Shown: piece by piece, positions 56,401 through 64,000 of the stretch
How positions within the stretch are numbered: position 1 is the first letter of the stretch
How the letters are laid out: each line of letters starts with the position of its first letter
Source: Mercenaria mercenaria
Taxonomy: Eukaryota > Mollusca > Bivalvia > Venerida > Veneridae
Direction: 5' to 3'
DNA: 64,000 bases
NCBI RefSeq assembly: GCF_021730395.1
Contig: NC_069375.1
Span: 14,531,001-14,595,000, forward strand
The notes under the pieces: model-generated
Told to the model about the DNA's origin: nothing
Seen by the model: the letters and a program-made list of their open reading frames with translations, nothing else
Database searches by the model: none
Translations under genes and position numbers: made by a program

Positions 56401-57444
56401 TAATAAACGGTACTGCCGAAATTGAAATTTTAGAAATTTAGCAGGGTAAAGGCTAAGTCGTAACGATTATAAAATTGTATATAAAAAAGAGTCGTATATT
56501 TCTCTTTAAACATCAGCATATAAATAATTAGTCAATACAACATTAGCGTAACGTACTGAATGTTTAGGTTAATACATGAAATTCGATTGCTTTATAATTA
56601 TCAAAACATTTAAAATTCATGATTTGTTTACCCAGAATGCATCTCTGAGTTATGATTTTGTTGACGACGATAATGGAGCCGAGTACGTGCATGCATTTGA
56701 AAGGTAAGTGTTAGTTTTTACATGCTCTTTGATTTCATCTTTACTTTGTTCTTTCTCACTTTGTGAAACTGTGCTTGATAGAAATATTACATTGGGTATG
56801 TGATAAACTAGAATAAATCGGTATGTTTTATTGTATTTCTGCATTAATTAAAACCTGCATAATCAGTAGCTCTTTTTAAACCTTACTTTCGGACAAAAGT
56901 GTACCTTTTAAGCTTACGAACAGTAATAAGGTTATTATTCAGACTGGCTTTTCACAGATACCGGGCCTCCTTGACCGAGTGATAATGCTGACTTCTAATC
57001 AGTTACCTCTTACCGCTGCCTGTTTGATACCTCGACTGGGGTGCAGATCAATGGTTCTATGACGGATTTCGTCCATGCCAAAAACAAAATGCCCGAGGAG
57101 ACATTTGGGGCTTTCCTCGAACGTAAATGTGTTGTTGTGACGTTAAAACGAAACTCCCAACAAAACCAACAAAAAAGTAGCGAGTACATGTTCATGTTTT
57201 CTCATTCATGAATTAACTCTTTGCGTAGTTTATGTGTGGTAAGATGATGTCAGAGAAAACCACTTTCTACTTAAGGTGGATATACATACCCAGTTTCAGG
57301 AAAGATAGTTTCCGCAAATACATTGTTTTAAAATTATTATCTCTACTTTAAATCCTAGCCACAGCACCCGGCAAGCAGGAGTAGTGGCTGCCTCAAAGAA
57401 TGACCAATGTATCACTGGAGTCGCATATGATGCCTCAATTGCAG
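53222..57444 (+). CDS. Gene B: furin/kexin-like subtilase paralog, first six exons, catalytic Asp replaced
   Basis: Exons 53222-53455, 54177-54272, 54951-55073, 55987-56115, 56636-56703 and 57359-57444, all GT-AG and in one frame (phases 0, 0, 0, 0, 2, 1). Order: signal peptide, prodomain with an RVKR cleavage motif, then the Asp and His blocks of the catalytic domain. The prodomain/catalytic boundary (GRVKRSDDSFTVTDSFWPKQ) is more furin-like than in A or C. But the Asp block reads VVVGLVGDGIDTAHYD: Gly replaces the catalytic Asp of VDDG. The His is kept (SHSTRQAG), with Gly and Cys of HGTRCAG changed. Exons for the rest of the catalytic domain are not found up to 59.7 kb, where an LTR element fossil begins; they may lie beyond the right edge or be lost. 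If expressed, it is probably a pseudoprotease. Confidence 0.8.
53927..54143. mobile_element. Palindromic MITE, family 2, copy 1
   Basis: TGAGCCGCCCCATGAGAAAA at the left and TTCTTATGGTGCGACTCA at the right. The arms carry CAGCATGGATCC / GGATACATGCTG palindromes. It lies in intron 1 of gene B, ending 33 bp before exon 2. Confidence 0.8.
54177..54272 (+). CDS. Gene B exon 2: prodomain
   Basis: 32 codons, acceptor ATTTTCAG, donor TTG|GTGATT. ILRDYYLFVNTRGASAEEIS is the conserved prodomain strand. Confidence 0.85.
54490..54730 (-). repeat. SINE-like fragment
   Basis: It has GGGTTTTACGGCGCACCAGC, then GGTTATATGGCGCC, related to the tail end of the 8758-9246 SINE (GGGTTTAACGTCGCACCGAC, then GGTCATATGGCG). 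At its other end it has TTAGTCGCCTCTTACGATGT. No clear head. Confidence 0.55.
54951..55073 (+). CDS. Gene B exon 3: RVKR site and start of mature enzyme
   Basis: 41 codons, acceptor TTCTACAG, donor CTG|GTATGA. SSIGRVKRSDDSFTVTDSFW, then PKQWYL. RVKR fits the autoprocessing site of convertases, and DSFWPKQWYL matches furin DPKFPQQWYL. Confidence 0.9.
55740..55880 (+). repeat. tRNA-like SINE head
   Basis: GGTGTATTGGTTAAGACTGC (A-box-like) and ACCGGGTTTGATTCCTGACT (B-box-like), about 50 bp apart. Too degenerate for a tRNA gene; probably an old SINE in intron 3 of gene B. Confidence 0.45.
55987..56115 (+). CDS. Gene B exon 4: Asp block with Asp-to-Gly change
   Basis: 43 codons, the same length as gene A exon 4, donor TAT|GTAAGT. 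MRVYEAWELGYSGKGVVVGL, then VGDGIDTAHYDLVDNY. Codon GGA stands at the catalytic Asp; it differs from GAT or GAC at two bases, so a single sequencing error is an unlikely cause. Confidence 0.9.
56288..56455. mobile_element. piggyBac-like MITE, copy 4
   Basis: CTAACCTTTGGCCTGCTGCC at the left, AATTTAGCAGGGTAAAGGCT plus AA at the right. The borders are CTAA instead of TTAA, so it is older or diverged. Confidence 0.7.
56636..56703 (+). CDS. Gene B exon 5
   Basis: 68 bp, phase 0 in and phase 2 out. NASLSYDFVDDDNGAEYVHA. Confidence 0.85.
56962..57180 (+). mobile_element. tRNA-derived SINE in intron 5 of gene B
   Basis: CCTTGACCGAGTGATAATGC (A box), CCTGTTTGATACCTCGACTG (B box), then a body ending GTGACGTTAAAACGAAACTC. 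Ser/Leu-type head. Confidence 0.65.
57359..57444 (+). CDS. Gene B exon 6: His block
   Basis: 86 bp, phase 2 in and phase 1 out, acceptor ATCCTAG, donor G|GTCGGT. SHSTRQAGVVAASKNDQCIT, then GVAYDASIAG. Last exon of gene B that I can find. Confidence 0.85.
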
Positions 57445-57550
57445 GTCGGTAATGAGTAGTGTAGTACGGACAGGTACAAAGGAAAGAGTATCATGCGCAC
57501 CAAGCGGGTAACGCATTGAATAAGGGATGGAATGTTCATATTAATCTTTA

Positions 57551-57755
57551 ATTCTAACACGATCCGTATTTTGCCCCATAGAGACAAAGAAGAAATTTGG
57601 CGTGATAAAATCTCACGTTAGATCACGCTGGCGTACAAATGATGTAATTTGCGCGTGTTATGACGTCAACGGCAGTTAAATGGCGTTCGATTAGTATTGC
57701 GCGTCAAATAATTCAGCACACATTTTTCATTTAGTTGAAACGATCGTGTTAGAAT
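57551..57755. mobile_element. MITE with ATTCTAACACGATC ends
   Basis: Inverted ATTCTAACACGATC and GATCGTGTTAGAAT, 205 bp, no coding content. Confidence 0.6.
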
Positions 57756-57777
57756 GGAAATATATTTCATTTTTTCG

Positions 57778-57910
57778 AGATATACCGGTGAATATATCAC
57801 GCTTTGTCGTTTAGATGCTTTGTAATTAATCACTCAGGCCTTCCGCCTTCGTGATTCGATTACTGCGCATCTGAACTTCAAAGGGTGATATATTAACCGG
57901 TATATCACTC
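57778..57910. mobile_element. Adjacent MITE or hairpin
   Basis: Inverted GATATACCGGTGAATATATC and its right partner GATATATTAACCGGTATATC. The inverted similarity extends weakly outwards to about 57745 and 57945, so the two small elements may be one nested unit. Confidence 0.6.
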
Positions 57911-57999
57911 AAAAGTAAAATCTATTTCCTAATTAAGGAATGGTCGTGTCATCTAGTCACAAAATATGAAGGAGTGACGCATTCGGAAAATCTTGTGAT

Positions 58000-58752
58000 G
58001 TCATAGGCACCAGGAGCTTAGGGTAACGGGACTCTATGACGTCATCAGGTTTAAAGGGAGATTACCCCCTTATGTTGTCACAGAGGCTACAAGCGTTCTG
58101 TGTTTCCGTCCGTAGTATTGTTATGAAAATATTCGCTTTTATTGAAGGAATCCTTTTAGGGATAGTTTGCACTATACGAACATTTCTATATCTATTATGT
58201 ACACCTCTTTTACACCACAATTGCTGGGCTAAATGTTAAGGAGAAAATGCCATCAATCAAAGAACGCTCCCATCAATGATTTTAACCCGTATAAAGAAAC
58301 ACAGTGGGGCGAGCCTTGGAACGGTCAGTGGCAAAACATCACCAGGGTCCTTAAATCGGTTTATGTTGTGTTGTTGTATTGTCGAGAAATATCTCATCAA
58401 GTTTTTGTTTTGCTTTAAAATATGCCTGTCATGAAAATAAAACCGTATAGTCTCTCAGCAAAGAAAAACCTTTCACAGAAACTAAAAAAAAAGAGTCTGA
58501 ATCCATAATTTATCAGAAATACTATGTTTGATTAAACAAATATGCTAAAAAATGCGTCAAAACGTTAAAGGAATTCAATTTCGTCAATAACTCCAAAATC
58601 TAATTTTCCGTTCTTTTTGCGGTTCAGTTTCCGACCGATTTCAAAACTACATAAAAATTATAGACAACGCTGATTATTGTTCTTGAGTATTGTTCTTGAA
58701 GATCAAAAGTAGTTTAAAGACTGCATTTGTCGCAAGCAATATGAGTTATAAC
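58000..58752. other. Spacer after gene B exon 6, no further exon seen
   Basis: Contains a partial SINE-family repeat (about 58300-58365, CAGTGGGGCGAGCCTTGGAA). Short frames on the plus strand (58036-58418) have no convertase similarity. The expected IYSxSWG exon of gene B is not here. Confidence 0.5.
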
Positions 58753-59179
58753 TGAGCCGCGCCATGAGAAAACCAACATAGTGGGTTTGAGACCAGCATG
58801 GATCCAGGCCAGCCTGCGCATCATCGCAGTCTGGTCAGGATCCATGCTATTCGCTATCGATTGCTCTAAATGCAATAGGCTTTGAAAGCGAACAGCATGG
58901 ATCCTGAAAAGACTGCGCGGATACGCAGGCTGGTCTGGATCCATGCTGGACACAAACCCACTATGTTGTTTTTCTCATGGTGAGGCTCATATCATGTTCC
59001 CTGCAGTTATCCGCGCAGTCTGGTCAGGATCCATGCTGTTCGCTATCTATTGCTCTAAATGCAATAGGCTTTGAAAGCGAACAGCATGGATCCTGACAAG
59101 ACGACGCGGATACGCAGGCTAGTCTGGACCCATGCTGGTCGCAAACCCACTATGTTGGTTTTCTCATGGTGAGGCTCAT
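58753..59179. mobile_element. Palindromic MITE, family 2, copy 2 and a partial tandem copy 3
   Basis: 58753-58989 is a complete member (TGAGCCGCGCCATGAGAAAA to TTTTCTCATGGTGAGGCTCA). 59005-59179 repeats its right two-thirds in the same orientation, so the pair looks like a local tandem duplication. Strong CAGCATGGATCC stem-loops. Confidence 0.8.
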
Positions 59180-59705
59180 ATCGTGTGCCCTGCTGTTTTA
59201 TGTTTTTATGTTTCTCGGTTAAAATTGAGAATCAATGACCAATATTAAATACTGGTCATTTTTAAATGATTTATCATTTTAACTCATCAGCATCAATCCA
59301 TAACATAAAATTGTGTTTCTTTTTTTAAAGATGATATATGTTCTCATTATGATAATAATGTAGGCAAGATAGGGAAAATCGAAATATTATGAGACAAATC
59401 GCTATGAAATCAAAGTTGTGAGACGGACCTTAAAGTCGACAGAGCACATGTATTTGCAAACATAAAAGAATGCAGTAATAAAACACAGGAGTAACAAACA
59501 TACATAGTGGACGGTTGAAACTAAATGTAATATCTGTGGACATGTATTTATGACGTCATATTATAAAACACTAGACTTCGGACATACAAGTTTGACTATT
59601 GATCGGAAAGAAGCTCAATTAGTGTATACAATTAAATCACATAAATGCTTTTATCTTACTGGTACTGACATATATCGTTATGATGAACATTATACTTTCT
59701 GACAC

Positions 59706-60731
59706 TGTCAGGATTTGATGGTGGCCGGTGCGAGGCGTTACCAACGGTTAGGGAGGTAGTATGCACCGCCTGACTATGGCTAATCTTTACCTCGGAAACT
59801 AGCACTTAATTGTTTCCTTGTGTATTTTCTTGTGTGTATTTTTTTGTAGTTTTTTCTGTATATTTTTCACTGTATATACATTATATACTTAAGCATGGTG
59901 ACGTACTATTTACACCTAGATCAAACACACACCACAAACATTCTGTATACAAGTATAACTAAATTTGCACCGCTTTTCGTCAAACTTTATCACATGTACG
60001 CAGATATATATGATATACAAAATATCGCAAGTATTTCAATACTTATGCTCGGCCAGCACAAGCTTCAACCAACAACCATTCAAAACCAAACAATTAATTT
60101 GCAAAACTCAGAGGAATATATATATTCGAACGATACACCACCAAACTGCAGAAAATCAATTTATACACCTCTAAAACACAAAAGAACCCTTCAACACACA
60201 CATTCAAACAACCAGCCAAATCATAAACTTCAATTCACAAAAGAACCAACAATTCCAACCTTCAACAACCAAATATCAGCTTCAAAACAAAACCACGATT
60301 AAACACCCAAACAACCAAAATATTCGCCCAGCAACTCAACAATTATGTACAATAAAATGTACCCCCCAATCTCCAACAAATAAATCAAGAAACAAATATT
60401 TCCTTCAAAAAATCGAGCTACCAATTGACTCTAAACAACATTGAAATACTGTATGTATAACATGCGTCTTTCTCTCGCTAAAGCGCGACCAAAACTGATA
60501 AACTCTCATAAAATTGTGTAAAATTCCATGTACCTGTCAACACCTAATTATTTTGCCCACTCTCTCTCTCTATACTGCAGTGATTATTTTATCAACTAGG
60601 TTTAACAAGCCGTACAATATAGCGTATAGATAAACTTGTTTTAAGCTGCTGTTTAAGCTAGCATACAGTATAAATTTACAACTTCTGGTTTAACGCCGTT
60701 TTGCAACAGGCAGCTACGAATTATTCTGACA
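59706..60731 (-). repeat. Candidate LTR of the Gmr1-like element
   Basis: About 1026 bp, bounded by TGTCAG and CTGACA (short inverted ends as in LTRs). At 60732 it is followed by a G-rich tract on the minus strand (CTTGAGTGGGGGGC), a normal polypurine tract position. The left boundary is inferred from the inverted ends only. The 135-codon frame inside it is not a gene. Confidence 0.6.
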
Positions 60732-63700
60732 GCCCCCCACTCAAGAAAACACTCAACTGTTTTCCAAATGCAAAGAATAATTTGACACTAACCCCTCAGG
60801 TATCCAGTCTACTCAGGTAATCTGCACAGACGTTGTCTGTTCCTTTGACAGCCTCGATTCGGAACTTGTAGTTCTGCAAGAACAAGGCCCATCTCATAAT
60901 TCGACCGCTTTCAATGTTACATTTTTGAATATAGGTCAAAGGTGCGTGATCAGTTTGTAGTTCAAACTGTTGTCCATACAAGTACTTGTGGAATTTCTTA
61001 ATTCCAAAAACCATAGCTAGGCATTCCCTCTCTATTACGGAGTAGTTCTTCTCCCGTTTCAAAAGCTTCTTGCTTGCATATGCAATAGAAAACAATCCGT
61101 CATCAAACCTTTGTAGAAGGGCTGCTCCAACCCCAGTATCCGAAGCATCACACTGCAAGACAAACGGTTTGGAGAAGTCTGGCAAACGTAATATCGGCGC
61201 ACGAGTCAATAATTGCTTCAGTGTCCTGAAGGCGGTTTTATGGTCTGGCCTCCAGACTATTTTGTTTGGTTGACCTTTCTTCGTAAGGTCTGTCAAAGGG
61301 GCGGCGATCTCTGCGAAGGACCCGATGAATTTCCTATAGTATCCCGCCAAACCAAGGAATGACCTAAGTTGCTTCTTAGTTTCTGATCTCTCAGCACTAC
61401 GTATCTTATCCAACTTATCGTCCTCCATTTGCATCATGCCGTCACCTACAACGTGGCCAGTAAACGAAATACTACCAAATCCAATCATACATTTTGATGG
61501 CTTTACTATCAGTCTTGCTTCCCGTATTCTGGTGAATACATTTCTCAACATCATTACGTGTCTCTCCCAGGTTATAGTGTGTCCAAGGACATCGTCCACA
61601 TAATTATCTGCATCTTTGATGCCAGCCAACAACTTTCTCATCATTCGATTGAATGTTGCCCCAGAATTTACCATTCCGAACGGCATTTTTCTGAACTGGT
61701 AACTGCCTTCTGGAGTAGAGAATGCGGTCAAATGCCTCGACTTTTCTTCTATTGGTATCTGCCAATAACCTTTGGTCAGGTCAATCTTTGTGAAGTATTT
61801 GTCTTCTTTCAACTTCGCCATAATATCCTCCACGTTACCCATAGGTTCCGTGTCGAACCTCGTGAAAGAATTAATGCGTCTGAAGTCTATGCAAAAGCGG
61901 TTTGTATTATCTTTCTTCTTCACAAGAACAACCGGGGAGTTGTAATCTGAATTTGCAGGTTCTATGACTCCAGCTTCTAACATATTCTTAACTTCGTCTT
62001 CAACGTCTTTTCTCTTTGCGTAAGGTATAGTGTACTGCCTAACACGTATCGGTGTCTCATCAGTCAAATCAATCTTGTGTTCTTCAAGGTCAGTTGTCCC
62101 TGGTACATCAGTGAATATATCTTTAAATTCTTCAAGCAGAGCATACACTTCAGCTTTCTGCTCTCTAGACAACTGCTCATTTACACAAACATCTCTGTAC
62201 GTCTCTGTACCACTAGTGTTTACTAAGTTCAGTAAACTCTCATCGTCAACTACACCAGTTTCACTTTCATTCTCTGCTTCTATAACTGCTACACTTGCAC
62301 AGACCTTATCTTCTCTCTCCTCATATTTCTTCAAAAGGTTTATGTGGTAAACACCTACTCTGTCGCCTATCTTCACTTTATAATCAAATTTGTTTACAAC
62401 TTCAGCTACTGCAAATGGACCCTTCCACTGCAACATGAGTTTGTTGTGAAATGTAGGCAGGAGGACTAAAACTTTGTCTCCTTGCTCGAGACTTCGTGCT
62501 CTTGCCTTTTTATCATAATGATGTTTGTATTCTACTTGTGCATTGCTGAGACTCTCCCTTGCAATTCTGCACGTTTCTTCTAGTCTGTTCCGTAGATCTA
62601 GCACGTATTCATACGTGTTCCTGGTTTCTGGAACTTCGCTTTCTGTCCAAAGTTCCTTCAGTGCCTGCATTGGACCTCTCACTGTTCTACCATATAACAA
62701 TTCGAATGGCGAAAATCCTGTACTGGCTTGTGCGACTTCCCTGTATGCAAACAATACAGCAGATATATATCGATCCCAGTCTTTTGGTCTCTCTTGGCAC
62801 ATTTTCTTTAGCATACTTTTGAGAATTCCATTCATTCTCTCACAAAGGCCGTTACATTTCGGGTTGTAAGGTGTCGTAAACATCTGTTTAAGGGACACGA
62901 GCCTGCATACTTCTTCCATAAGTTGCGACGTAAATTGACTACCTCTGTCACTTAAGATTTCAGAAGGAAAACCTACTCTAGAGAATATGTCTAGCAATGC
63001 TTCTGCAACATTTTCTGTCTCTATTCTTGGCAAAGCAACTGCTTCAGGGTAACGTGTAGCATAATCAACTACTGTCAAGATGTAACGGTTTCCTTTTTCT
63101 GAAACAGGCGAAATTGGCCCAATCAAATCAACAGCAATCCGTTGAAATGGAGCATCGATAATTGGCATCTCACCAAGAGGTACCCTCTGAACTTAACCCT
63201 TCGGTACTGTTTTCTGGCAAATATCGCATGAACGACAAAACCTTGTGACATCGCTTGATATTCCTGGCCAATGGAAGCTTGACTGTTTTCTGTCTACAGT
63301 CTTGCGGACTGAAAGTTGTCCGCCCACTATAGATTCATGTGCTAAGGACATTACACGCTTCTGGTATATCTTCAGGACCACTATCTGCTTGGTTTCAACT
63401 TTCTTATCGCCCTTCACTGTCTCGAAGATCCTGTACAATACGTCTTTGCTTATCTCGTATCTGTACTTATTGCCTCCTTTTGTCGACTTTATCTTTTTCT
63501 CTTCGGCGTATCTCCATAACCTGTTCAATGACTTATCCTCTGACTGTGCTTTCTTAAGCAACTCAACCGTTATTTCATCGTCTTTAATTACAGGTACCTT
63601 AAGTGGCTTCATAGGCTTCTTCTCCTTCTCTGCTTGTGCCCTTGTAACTACAGCAGCTACATTTGTGTCCGTTGCTTCTGTCTTACTGGCATCACGACCA

Positions 63701-64000
63701 ACCCATTTTTCATCTGGTTTATTTAGCACGCCACTGATGTTGCTTAAAACCAAATCACAAATTACGGTTTCTAAAACCATGGCCTCTATTTCACCACTGA
63801 AGTATGGTGTGTCAATGCTAATTTTTGCCATAGGGACTAATCTTGCATGTCCATCTATTGCTATCATTACGCAGTTTTTCTTCAACATTTGATCTTCTGT
63901 AACAAACTTCTTTCTAACAAATGCTAACTCACACCCTGTGTCTCTAAGTACTTTAACTTCTTGGTCTCCGACATAACCCTGCTTCAAGTCTAACTGCCTT
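59706..64000 (-). mobile_element. Gmr1-like Ty3/gypsy LTR retrotransposon (fossil), 3' part
   Basis: Read on the minus strand. From right to left: an aspartic protease-like segment (about 63.9 kb), the integrase zinc-binding region (about 63.2-63.3 kb), the integrase core (about 62.7-63.1 kb), reverse transcriptase (about 61.4-62.1 kb, with a YVDD motif), RNase H (about 60.8-61.2 kb), a polypurine tract and one LTR. Integrase lies before reverse transcriptase, the order that marks the Gmr1-like branch; most Ty3/gypsy elements have it last. The visible coding part is nearly whole, with about one break, which points to a recent insertion. The gag region and the other LTR lie beyond the right edge. 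Confidence 0.88.

Noticed and set aside
59895-60302. 135-codon plus-strand frame
   Set aside because: Lies inside the candidate LTR on the opposite strand to the element, with no similarity seen.

Overview
This is an AT-rich, intron-rich animal window. Widely spaced GT-AG exons, tRNA-derived SINEs, piggyBac-like MITEs, a mariner and a Gmr1-like LTR element suggest a marine invertebrate, most likely a bivalve mollusc. The phylum is inferred from repeat style and was not tested.

The main content is a cluster of three paralogous genes of the furin/kexin type (S8B subtilases, proprotein convertases). I found their exons by following the splice phases. Gene C (minus, 129-6972) has its first ten coding exons here and runs off the left edge. 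Gene A (minus, 21940-52499) is complete: signal peptide, prodomain, catalytic domain, P domain, a set of six-cysteine modules each encoded by one symmetric phase 1-1 exon, one membrane helix and a short tail. The 19 intact coding exons add up to one frame of about 872 residues. Gene B (plus, 53222-57444) starts head to head with A, 722 bp away; its first six exons are visible. Coding-exon lengths match between paralogs exactly in several places (for example 129, 68 and 86 bp for exons 4-6 of A and B).

All three genes depart from canonical furin in ways that matter. B has Gly where the catalytic Asp should be. A keeps the triad but lacks the prodomain RXKR site and the acidic S1-pocket residues. 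C lacks the RXKR site and has Pro at the oxyanion Asn. The cluster may therefore hold converted or dead relatives of proprotein convertases.

Between C and A, on the plus strand, lies a probable two-exon gene for a 76-residue secreted peptide (12137-14698).

The rest is repeat-rich. 7.0-11.7 kb: a tandem repeat of several hundred bases, interrupted by a SINE with a 9-bp target duplication and by a 1.1-kb inverted-repeat element. 12.7-14.4 kb: two minisatellites in the peptide gene's intron. 14.9-21.3 kb: MITEs and a 2-kb foldback element. 22.7-27.8 kb: the Cys-module exons of gene A, with a CpG-rich foldback and an array made of repeated exon ends with splice donors. 34.5-38.5 kb: a 2.5-kb foldback and an intact mariner. 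41.4-52.2 kb: the 10.8-kb first intron of gene A, with a 40-bp satellite, two LINE remnants and a 2.2-kb foldback. 57.5-59.2 kb: MITEs. 59.7-64.0 kb: the 3' part of a Gmr1-like LTR retrotransposon fossil, with one LTR.
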